Assembly: GCA_030180075.1 (NCBI GenBank) | Contig: JASNJN010000221.1 | Span: 1 to 22,528, forward strand | Source of the DNA: Mikrocytos mackini | Lineage: Eukaryota > Endomyxa > Ascetosporea > Mikrocytida > Mikrocytiidae | Length of the DNA: 22,528 bases | Reading direction: 5' to 3' | Shown: positions 14,443 to 22,528 of the stretch, piece by piece | How the letters are laid out: the number at the start of each line of letters is the position of its first letter | Position numbering within the stretch: the first letter of the stretch is position 1 | Translations under genes and position numbers: made by a program | Notes under the pieces: generated by a model | What the model saw: the letters and a program-made list of their open reading frames with translations, nothing else | Databases searched by the model: none | What the model was told of the DNA's origin: nothing

Positions 14443-16665
14443 ACTATTTCGAGTGTTCTCGAGGAAGTCATTGATTATGCAAATTATTTGCCTATAAGCT
14501 TAAGCTCCTCTCATGTTGGTCCATATAGTATCACACACATTTATAACAAGAACATCAAAAAATGTTTATTTTACAGCTTTATTTTACTTGAGCAATACAT
14601 TTTAAAAGAAATAACACAAGGCAAATATTGTTATAACAAAGTAAGCGGAGAAAAACAAGCAGGACAAGACATAAGAAGTTATTTTAGGTGCAACTACAAA
14701 AATAATGAAGGAGTTAAGTGTGGTTCTGCTTATACTGTTACTGAAACGAAAAATAAAAAATATGTATTACAAATTGAAGGCTCACATTATCACCCTACAG
14801 AATTTGACCAACTCAGGCTTCCTACCGTTGTTAAACGAGAATTGATTCAACAGATTGAAAGTGGGGTTGCTCTCCAAACTATATATGAAAATATACTGGA
14901 TTCTATTCAAGACGTCATAAATTCCAAAAAACAATTAGTTACAATGGCGTACTTAAGATATCTCAAAAATTATTATACAAAAAAATTCATGTTAGATAAA
15001 GACGACAGAATAAGCACAATTGAAAATTTGGATATTTACCGTTCAACAAATAAAATTTCATATTTAGACACGAACATATTTGATTTGGGAACTTTCTCTG
15101 CGACTAATTTCCACTTAGTAATACAGACCAAACATCAGTATGAGTATATTAAAGCACATCCTGAACAAAACTGCATGATGATAGACGCAACCCATGGAAC
15201 AAATACATATAACTATAAACTAGTTATTGGGTGTGTTCTTGATAAATCATTAAAACCTATACCAATCTTTTACAGCATTATTAGCTCAGAGAACACAGAA
15301 ATAATAACGAAGATTTTCAAAAATTTAAAATCTAAATCATTAATGAATTTCAAAGTAAGATATCTGATGTCCGATATGGCCCCACAATACTATAACGGGT
15401 TTCGCGTAGCATTTGGACAAACCCCCGTTTGGGAATACTGCTTTTGGCACTTCAAAAAAGCAGTAAAACAAAATATAATATTTAAAGTTAATAATTTGAA
15501 AGACCGCGTATCGATAATTGAACAATTCAACCAACTTGTTCTGATACCTCAGAAGACCATATTCAAAAAGGAGTTAAATCTATTCTTGGAATTTATTCAC
15601 AAAAAGTCGACGCCATTTTATGAGTACTTTAACAAATTGTACGCACCAATATCAGAGAGGTGGTCATTGTCATGCAGAACAACATCATACGTAAATACCA
15701 ACATGTTCCAAAAGTCCATGTTTGGTTACTTTAAGAGCAACTACCTGAAAAGAATAAAAGCGAACCGGATCGACAAATTGCTAAGTGAAATTATAAGATT
15801 TGATAGTCACATGAGCAAAAAGTCACTAAGATCTAATTATATGTCACACAAAGAAGAGAAAGGTTTCCGTGTCAAAATAATGCATGAATCGCATGCAAAA
15901 TTAGAAGAAATTAAAGATTACAATATTAAAAAGTTAACAATTGGATATAACATTGGGATTTACAAAGTTGTTGTAAAGAAGCCTTATATCTGCAGTAAAG
16001 AGTGTGGAATTACATGTCAGCTTTGTTGTGTTTGCTTCCATTGCATTAGCTGCACATGTTTGGCATATCTATCTAAAAAGATATTTTGCAAACATACTCA
16101 TCTTTTAGCACAATATATGCTTTCTGAAGGGATTATTAAAAGGACTACGTTAATTACAAACCAAAGAGAAAACGGTACAGTAGACTCTAATAGTGTGCAT
16201 GAAATCGGAGAAACGGACAATCAGCTTATAGTAACAACAAATCAACAAACGCATTTAGAAAATAAAGATACCAAACCATTCTCTAAAAGTGGTATCAGCA
16301 ACAAAGCTGTGGTGGATTCAACTATAAACAACAACAAACTTGAAAACTGCGAGAATACATATGAGCACCGTGATGAAGAAGTAGAAGCCTTTATTTTTTC
16401 GCAATTGACTATTAAATCAGATAACCAGCCCACTACAGGATTACAATCTAAAATATCCATTGAGTATAAGAAGCTTGCAACATCAATTACAAAATTAATT
16501 GGAATTTGTTCAGGCTTGAAGAATGAAGATTCAGTTGAAAAATGTTCAATACAAATGGGAAAATGTGTAAATGAAGTTAAAAAGTGTGCAACAATTGATA
16601 AAAAACTGAAGATTGAGAAAATAACGATGAAAAAACAAAAGAGGTTCCAGACAAAACATAATTAA
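14188..16665 (+). CDS. MULE transposase with C2H2 fingers, FLYWCH-like region, DDE core and SWIM finger
   Basis: The intact frame gives up to 825 residues. The start may be 14188 or, more naturally, the ATG at 14269, just before the first finger (798 residues). Finger 1 is C30-x2-C33-x12-H46-x4-H51 and finger 2 is C59-x2-C62-x12-H75-x5-H81. Residues 140-205 are FLYWCH/WRKY-like, with C168, C178 and H200-x-H202. The MULE core carries MIDATHGTN (D333), LMSDMAPQYY (D396) and FWHFKKAV (H421), then the ERWSLSCR...NTNM segment. A SWIM zinc finger follows (C622-x-C624...C634-x-H636). The last 150 residues are low-complexity and hydrophilic. The enzyme cuts and pastes the element by binding the TIRs through its N-terminal fingers. 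There is no internal stop or frameshift. Confidence 0.93.
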   Translation: MILFYSGFKMGSVWFTKNIFFKILTFAMNCSYCNYTATDQLALSIHITRIHTKNRPFPCNLCSKSHKSKSSFSNHKHSKTHVIRATISSVLEEVIDYANYLPISLSSSHVGPYSITHIYNKNIKKCLFYSFILLEQYILKEITQGKYCYNKVSGEKQAGQDIRSYFRCNYKNNEGVKCGSAYTVTETKNKKYVLQIEGSHYHPTEFDQLRLPTVVKRELIQQIESGVALQTIYENILDSIQDVINSKKQLVTMAYLRYLKNYYTKKFMLDKDDRISTIENLDIYRSTNKISYLDTNIFDLGTFSATNFHLVIQTKHQYEYIKAHPEQNCMMIDATHGTNTYNYKLVIGCVLDKSLKPIPIFYSIISSENTEIITKIFKNLKSKSLMNFKVRYLMSDMAPQYYNGFRVAFGQTPVWEYCFWHFKKAVKQNIIFKVNNLKDRVSIIEQFNQLVLIPQKTIFKKELNLFLEFIHKKSTPFYEYFNKLYAPISERWSLSCRTTSYVNTNMFQKSMFGYFKSNYLKRIKANRIDKLLSEIIRFDSHMSKKSLRSNYMSHKEEKGFRVKIMHESHAKLEEIKDYNIKKLTIGYNIGIYKVVVKKPYICSKECGITCQLCCVCFHCISCTCLAYLSKKIFCKHTHLLAQYMLSEGIIKRTTLITNQRENGTVDSNSVHEIGETDNQLIVTTNQQTHLENKDTKPFSKSGISNKAVVDSTINNNKLENCENTYEHRDEEVEAFIFSQLTIKSDNQPTTGLQSKISIEYKKLATSITKLIGICSGLKNEDSVEKCSIQMGKCVNEVKKCATIDKKLKIEKITMKKQKRFQTKHN

Positions 16666-19574
16666 CCCTTAAGTTCAATATTTGTATCCTTTCTTTTACT
16701 TACCGCCTTTTTATTGCATTATATATTTTTTATATTTATAAATCATATTTATAAATCATATTTCATATATTCAAATTCGTGATTATAAATCGATGGTTTT
16801 TAGAATCAAAGTGGGAACAAAGTTCTCTTTTCAATATATAGCCTGAACCAATAGTATTTTATTCCAGACGATATTACCAAACCCTAATTAGTCTCATTTT
16901 ATATATCTTGATTATTAACGGTTCTAAATTTCGTAAGACTACAAAATAGTTTGTTTATTAGTTCATTGTCCACTTGTAGCCCTATGCTTCTAATATTTAA
17001 CGGGATTCTTGGTTGTTTGTTTCTCATACGTATAAAAATCCATATTGTCTGACTCGGGTTAATATGGGTTCGTTTAAGTTGAATATATCTTTACCAGGTT
17101 GCATTCAATGGATAATACTTGGATCATAGTATCAATTTCGTTTATTGGGTATTATAACTTTTCTTTCGATATAGATACTTTGTAGATTTGGTTGTTGCAT
17201 CAAAGTTGCCCATTAAATGAAAATAAAGCAAGTGTATTATCAAAATCCTTTTATGAAGTCATCCTGTTGCGACGAAGCTTTAAGTTTGTATCAATATCCG
17301 ATCTCACCGAAGTATGTTGTTTCTGAGGCTAGTAAGCCGGTAGATCATATGTCAGAATGTATGTGTTGTCTTTTACATGTCAATTGTTAAGTAGACGTAA
17401 TTGGTTGTACATAGTATCAGGTTAGGTCTGGAGGATGTCTTTGGTTTGCAAAACCCATTTTTAAAATAAAACTAGAATTTTTGTTTTGAGGGAACTATAA
17501 TAAGATATGATAACAACAACAAATACGTAATTCGTCTATTAATACATGCATCCAGCTGTGATAAAAATTGTTTAATGTAATCTCTTGTATCAAAAAAATA
17601 AAAATTAAACTTTATCCCTGCAGAAAGACGCCGATCTTTGTCCAACTATAAACAACTTGCCTCTTCTTCCAGTTAGTACAACACCGATCAGTTGTTTTTC
17701 ATTCAGTTCCCACTATTCTGTCTCTCACAGCCAAATTATACATAATGAAAATACTATTTTTGTCTATTGCGACAACTGCAGATCGAACAATGGTTTAATA
17801 TAAACAACATAGACAACATATATGAATACGAAGACTGTTCAATCATCCTAGTACCCATACCATGTATGGATTTGGTTTAAAGCGTTTTATATGAGTCATG
17901 CGACATAATCAAAATAAGCATGTCAAAACAAGAGTAATTTACCGCATATAACACAATTGGGAATATAGTACAATATACAAAATACAACAAGATTATGATA
18001 TTTCTAGACATATAAAGCATAATAAAGTACTTATAGTATATAACATATTCTGGGGAATATTCGAAAGTTAAATATAAAATACATGTGAACCACGGTTTAA
18101 TTACAATGAGACAACTCCGATAAAGAATGTGCAGCAAGAATAAGTAGGTTACAACAACATAAAATAATTAAATAATAAGGGATACTGCTTTAAATCATTT
18201 GTTTATGTATTAATTTAGTCATTGAATGAAAATTACTTTATTATTAATATCAAAATGTTAATAGAATATAAGTTTGAATATATTAAAATTATTATTAATT
18301 TTAAAATTTTATATTTATTATATATTTTATTTTACATATTTCCATATATAATTCAATTATATATCTCACTAAAATATCCGAACCAGTGATCTTTAAATTT
18401 GATTCTTCGGACTCTTACATGTCTATTCATGCCCAAATATAACTTCATTTCCTTCATTCGTTAAAACTAATTTTTTACAACCTTATTTTCGTTTCAAAAT
18501 CGTACGTTGTATTTCTAAAGTTAGCTCTGTTCCCAGATGTGTTCAGTTAATTCGATTTGTGATACTATCAATGTGGTTCATACAGTTTAAACTTAGTTTG
18601 AGTTTTCTGTGTTTGATGTGTGAATGATTTTGCAGAATAAACTAGGCATTGTATTTATTCTGAACCATATATGTTGTGTTTGATTGTAGTTAAACATATT
18701 TCCCCTGTGTATAACATCAATAACTCCCCATAGTTTGGAGTAATGGAGTTCTCATTGAAGAAATAGGTCCGATCATATGTATATTAATCTTTGTTTGGCG
18801 CAAGGAGGATTAGGACATGTACAAGTTCTATTTGTAGAATTAAGCTATGTTTATTCTTTTAAGTAAATTTTTAGTTTTTGAAAGAAAAAAACACACAACA
18901 ATGATTATCAAACAACTTAAATGGTTTACAACTCGTCTGGTTAGTCATTTACTTGTGTACAAAGATTATAGATGTTCTGTAGAAATAATCATAAGAAATA
19001 TATAAATTTTGCTATGTCGACCGCTTTGAATATCAAAGCAATTAATAAGGTTTAACAGAACACAAGACTAACCCTGTTAATACATTTAATGATCTTTATA
19101 GTTTGATTTTGTATTGATGAATTTATTCGATCCGTTTATTAATATGAACAAACAATAAAAACTATATTTAATATATTAATTATAAATAATTTTAATTTAA
19201 AATCCCTTTTATAACTAATTTATCCGAATTGCAATTAAACATTGATAAGTTTCTATCGTTTCAAACTACTCCGCCTAATTCCTCAATATTTGTCTTCCTT
19301 TTTCAACTTAAATTATACCGATTAATAGCCATGTTCGTTTTTCTTAAGAGATTAATATTTTCTTCCATGATCTTTTAGCAATTCAAATTCGCTAATAACT
19401 GAAAACGGTCTAATTACCATATCGGTCCGTATGGTTATGGCAAACATATCGGGAATTGTATTGTTGTAATACAACTTGATACAAGATTATCGAACAGGTA
19501 GAAATTAGAAAGTCTGTTATCGTTCTAAACTGAAATGGTCGAACTATATCATAACACTGCATATGCATTCTAGA
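16666..19574. other. long non-coding interior of the MULE
   Basis: No recognisable gene lies here, apart from the tail of the minus-strand frame that starts in the right TIR. The DNA is very A/T-rich, and the short open frames (such as one on minus at 17877-18137) are hydrophobic by composition. A small direct repeat of TTTATAAATCATAT occurs near 16735-16762. It may once have held a second gene, as in maize MuDR, or captured DNA; I see no proof of either. Confidence 0.5.
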
Positions 19575-19829
19575 TGCTCTTATTACATGTGTCTTACTGT
19601 GTTTATGATTTGAGAAGGAAGATTTGCTTTTGTACGATTTAGAACATAGATTGCATGGGAAGGGTCTGTTCTTGGTATGTATTCTTGTTATATGGATAGA
19701 TAGGGCCAGTTGATCCGTCGCTGTGTAATTACAATAACTACAATTCATTGCAAAAGTTAAAAATTTAAAAAATATATTTTTTGTAAACCATACACTGCCC
19801 ATCTTAAAACCACTATAGAATAGAATCAT
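19410..19829 (-). CDS. TIR-encoded zinc-finger-only ORF (truncated transposase N-terminus)
   Basis: Because the right TIR repeats the first part of the transposase gene, a minus-strand frame starts at 19829 (or at the finger-proximal ATG, 19748) and runs inwards. Its first 85 residues match the transposase almost exactly, with I23 to F and H66 to Y as the visible changes. It includes both C2H2 fingers and the same upstream promoter sequence. After the TIR ends it continues with 54 unrelated residues to a stop at 19410. It lacks the FLYWCH-like region, catalytic core and SWIM finger. If expressed it would bind the TIRs without cutting. It may be only a by-product of the repeat. Confidence 0.55.
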   Translation of the reverse strand: MILFYSGFKMGSVWFTKNIFFKFLTFAMNCSYCNYTATDQLALSIHITRIHTKNRPFPCNLCSKSYKSKSSFSNHKHSKTHVIRASRMHMQCYDIVRPFQFRTITDFLISTCSIILYQVVLQQYNSRYVCHNHTDRYGN

Positions 19830-20046
19830 GTTATCATAATATAATACCTTGATGTCTTTAATTTTAAAACCATTTTAAGTTCTTAAAAAATTTTACAAAA
19901 TCAGAACTAAATGTCACGAACAGCCCCAAACCTCGAAAAATTCCTTGCAAAAAGCATTAGAATATATTTAAAATTGAATATACAGAAATTTAGATAAAAA
20001 TAAAGCTCAATTAAAGTTCACTTTTTTCCAGATTTCTTCGGTATGT
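19575..20046 (-). repeat. right TIR of the MULE
   Basis: This is the inverted copy of 13970-14442, nearly identical, with about three substitutions and three single-base length differences in A/T runs, counted by eye. One changes a histidine codon (left) to tyrosine (right) in finger 2. Confidence 0.9.
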
Positions 20047-20156
20047 AAATACAACTTGGGACTTATATGGGCAATTTGCAAACTCGATGTAACGCTTACA
20101 TGTTATAGTCACTAAAGATGTATTCTTATAACATGTTAATTTGCATTTTAGTCTAA

Positions 20157-20342
20157 ATAAATCAGTGGTGTCTTTTAAGTAAGTCTGCTAAGTTTTATGG
20201 TAAATTGTTGGAGAACAAAGGGGGAAAATATGCAAAGAATCATTACAATAGAACAAAAACGTATTGTTCAGGGTGTAAAGTTTCGAATTATATTTGTGAA
20301 AAATGTTTTATCGAAACTCATAAATCAGAAAAAAGTAATTAA
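20157..20342 (+). pseudogene. piggyBac transposase C-terminal cysteine-rich fragment
   Basis: The open stretch encodes about 61 residues with YCSGCKVSNYICEKCFIETH: two C-x2-C pairs followed by F-x3-H. This is the pattern of the cysteine-rich end domain of piggyBac (PGBD) transposases, which binds the element's terminal repeats. It begins after a stop, has no ATG start, and no catalytic domain is nearby, so it is a remnant. It starts 110 bases outside the MULE's right end. I find no TTAA-bordered terminal repeats around it. Confidence 0.6.
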
Positions 20343-20546
20343 ATAAACATCAACTATAAACAACAAAATATTGTGTTAATTTCATTTATGTGCTATATTT
20401 AATTTTTAATTTTTTCGAAATATTCTATTTATAATAATTGCCGACTTGTGGAATTTTATTTTTATAATTTAAACAAAATTTATTTATTTAAAAATATTTT
20501 CAAAGTGGCTTGCCCACTTCAACCTTCTCTAACTAACCCCGAATTC
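20343..20546. other. A/T-rich gap
   Basis: Nothing is recognisable here apart from A/T runs between the piggyBac remnant and the next coding-like stretch. Confidence 0.4.
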
Positions 20547-21048
20547 CTATGATAACTGAAGGTCAGGGTTCTCCGCAACATTACCCCAACTTGTTGTGAT
20601 AGGCATAAACAAAACATTCTTGATACTTTTATCTTCAGATACCAAGAACAACAACTTAATCTCTTTCTGGGGTCTCCTACCTGTAAACCAGACACATATC
20701 CTGAGCGAGCCTTTAAGGTTTACGTTCGGAGTCTTTGACACAACGTTATATATCTAGAGAATTCGTTTGTTATGATCTTATTTCGGTTCTGCTCTTTGAT
20801 ATACAACCTTATTGTCTGCAGGTGTTGAATGGACTGAAAGGCGAAGATTGCCAACTGTCGCGTAACAAGCTAAAAGGTCGAGCTCTAAACCCAGGGTACT
20901 TTCCTTTTAAGGACTCCTTGAGTTCCTCATATTTTGTCGCATTGTCCCTTTGTTTAACCCCTGTGACATCGTCTACGGACATCTCAAATTCGGGTATCGT
21001 TAGCCCACTGGTGTGTTCGCGGGAATTTTCCGAAAATTGGGAACTCAT
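20547..21048 (-). pseudogene. unresolved coding-like stretch, two open segments in different frames
   Basis: On the minus strand an ATG at 21048 opens a frame with an acidic, hydrophilic N-terminus (MSSQFSENSREH...VTGVKQRDNATKYEELK) that closes at 20809. A second open segment in another frame ends at 20547 (LRICVWFTGRRPQKE...LFLVSEDKSIKNVLF). In that second frame the stretch just upstream (LGLELDLLACYATVGNLRLS, about 20900-20840) is also coding-like. The composition is less A/T-rich than its surroundings, as in the host genes. It could be a gene with introns or a decayed gene. A 16-nt GT-AG stretch (GTCCTTAAAAGGAAAG, about 20894-20909) would join the first frame to the second, and a 51-nt GTATAT...CTCTAG stretch would remove the later stops. 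The first does not fit the GTATTTA-N5-AAAG form. I do not recognise the protein. Confidence 0.35.
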
Positions 21049-21076
21049 TATTTTGAACACCAATACTTTATTTTAA

Positions 21077-22493
21077 TAAATTCGAACTTTATTTATTTGA
21101 TATCGATTAAATAACGGGAAAAGGGTGTCGGGAAGTGTTTGAAAATGGAAATTTCATAACAAAAAAATTTTTGCTCCTGAGGAAATTCCCGCGGAAGCCC
21201 AAAACAATCGGGAAATCGAACACACTAACCCCCACTGTTTAATGTCTACAAAGATTATATCTCGAGATGTGGTGTCGTTTTTTATAGATAAGACATTTTA
21301 ATTAATAATTATCGATAGGTGATTCTTGTTATCATGAGCACATTTGTGTTTAACCACACTGAGTATTTTGGTGGATATCTGTCAAGATTTCTTTAGGATT
21401 TCGAGCAAGGATACAGAAGAGATGTTATGGGAAATTCTTATGGTTTCACAGATCCTGTTCCATCACTGAAACATATTGGAGTCTGCAACCTTAGTTCTTT
21501 AATTCAGGTTTATATTGTATCGTTGCCATTTTAAGCCATGAGAATGCGCTTCCATATCTGTATTTATAAAACTGGAACATACAATCAGAGATGACCTTGA
21601 TGTTTGCTAACATTCCTTGAACTTCAAATATTGTAATTACAAGGGGAATGTCACACTTAGCTATCTGACTTGATTGTTTAGTGCAAATTTATATTTAGAA
21701 GAATCTTCGTACATCGCAAGAATATGGGCATGGCCCATTATGTTAAGGCGATTTATATAATATAACAGAAATTGACATGAATATACCCTCCCAAACCATC
21801 CAACTCAAATTAAATCCTCGCGGTTTTGCATAAATGGTCAAAACTGGGGAATTCTCTACAAAACCACAACCATCAGCGATGTACATGTAAAATGAAAGAA
21901 TTCAGAATATCCACTCAGATAATTTAAGAATCATAGAATTTTTTAAACTGTATGTTTATGTATTCCCGAACATATTCGAAGAATTTCACAACAATTATAT
22001 TTAGAAATCCAATACTTTTATTCGTTCTGAATGATGGTTTGTACTTCTCGGTGAGTAATAAGTAGGGCGACCGAAAATAGCCGCTATAAAGTAGCATTAT
22101 TAGCTCTTATAAAATCAATGTTTTATACAAAATAAGCTTTTAAAACTATATCGATATTCGTTGGAAATTCAATATTTAACGCTGGAATACATAGAAAATT
22201 CAGAGCTGATTTGCAAGCCAGGGATCTTAAAACTAAAAGTTAATCTTTTCGATGATTTATCCACCGTACTAATGATCTCCATCATCTCAAAAGATATACT
22301 CTAAGTCTGTCAGATCAATTTTATTCAAATGGCGGTGTATTCATGCAATATTAAAATTAATCAATAAGAGAATTCAGTTAAGAGTAGAATATATAAATAA
22401 ATATTACCATGTAGAATATTGAAGTTCGATTTCGCCAATAATAATTTCAAAATCCGGCAAACAATAAGAATAATAATAACAATAATAATAACA
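21077..22493. other. no recognisable gene
   Basis: Short coding-like snatches occur on both strands between about 21330 and 21600, but none makes a convincing protein. The last 60 bases before 22493 are an AAT/AAC trinucleotide run. No repeats matching the rest of the window were seen. Confidence 0.45.
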
Positions 22494-22528
22494 ATGGAAC
22501 CTCTACCAATAAAACTTACACAGAGAAC
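22494..22528 (+). CDS. possible start of a gene cut by the window end
   Basis: An ATG in good context (AACAATGG) follows the AAT/AAC run, and the frame (MEPLPIKLTQR) stays open to the window end. Eleven codons are too few to be sure. Confidence 0.2.
   Translation, partial: MEPLPIKLTQR

Larger units (their letters stand above)
13970..20046. mobile_element. 6.1-kb MULE (Mutator-like element) with long TIRs
   Basis: Inverted repeats of about 473 bases (13970-14442 and 19575-20046) enclose a MULE transposase gene and about 2.7 kb of non-coding DNA. The outermost shared bases are ACATACCGAAGAAATCT. By eye the two TIRs differ at only about six places, so the insertion is recent or kept homogeneous. 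I do not find the 8-11 base target duplication expected of MULEs: the flanks (TGCTCTGTC left, AAATACAAC right) do not match. The ends may therefore have recombined with another copy. The transposase is intact, so the element could be active. Confidence 0.85.

Noticed and set aside
17877-18137. An 86-codon hydrophobic minus-strand frame inside the MULE.
   Set aside because: A/T-rich composition alone gives such I/L/Y/F-rich frames; no other support.
21334-21469. A 39-residue reading made of two pieces around a 16-nt GTCAAGATTTCTTTAG at 21381-21396.
   Set aside because: Too short, with no recognisable motif, and the stretch does not fit GTATTTA-N5-AAAG; a GT-AG pair 16 apart is common by chance.
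1-22528. tRNA, rRNA genes and CRISPR arrays.
   Set aside because: I looked for cloverleaf T-arm words and for regularly spaced repeats; the only regular array (9877-10023) has no spacers.

Overview
The window is eukaryotic nuclear DNA, A/T-rich and compact. It carries MCM5, a ubiquitin-like/eS31 ribosomal fusion, a probable profilin and a nucleoplasmin-like nucleolar protein. It also carries several classes of eukaryotic DNA transposon and a Ty3/Gypsy fossil. Small intergenic gaps, fast-evolving housekeeping proteins, signal-peptide proteins of an unknown family and extremely short introns suggest a fast-evolving, perhaps parasitic, protist. I cannot name the lineage from sequence alone; the profilin resembles the alveolate type only loosely.

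Layout. 1-891 is gene-poor and A/T-rich, with many TCGAT words. 892 to about 1303 is the tail of a broken Ty3/Gypsy element. 1462-9715 is the gene block: secreted protein A (-), UbL-eS31 (+), profilin-like (-), an acidic coiled-coil protein (+), MCM5 (-), an acidic/Arg-Gly/zinc-finger nucleolar protein (-) and secreted protein B (-). A and B are diverged paralogues that bracket the housekeeping genes. From 9877 to 20342 the window is almost solid mobile DNA: a 43-bp tandem repeat, a small terminal-inverted-repeat (TIR) element, a hAT element with one nonsense codon, a short non-autonomous hAT copy, a small GC-rich block, a 6.1-kb MULE with long (about 473 bp) TIRs, and a piggyBac tail. 20547-21048 holds an unresolved coding-like stretch, and the rest has no gene I recognise.

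Main discovery candidate. Three places where a reading frame breaks each contain exactly 16 nt of the form GTATTTA-N5-AAAG (3449-3464 on -, 4355-4370 and 4503-4518 on +). Removing each restores an open frame between codons (phase 0). In one case it restores a profilin-like C-terminus; in the other two it restores a continuous helical protein. I saw this pattern nowhere else on either strand. If these are real spliceosomal introns they are among the shortest known, comparable to the 15-16 nt introns of Stentor.

A second point of interest is the MULE. Its TIRs include the start and the two C2H2 fingers of the transposase, so the far end carries an inward-facing short ORF encoding the fingers alone. 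This could be a DNA-binding competitor of the transposase.
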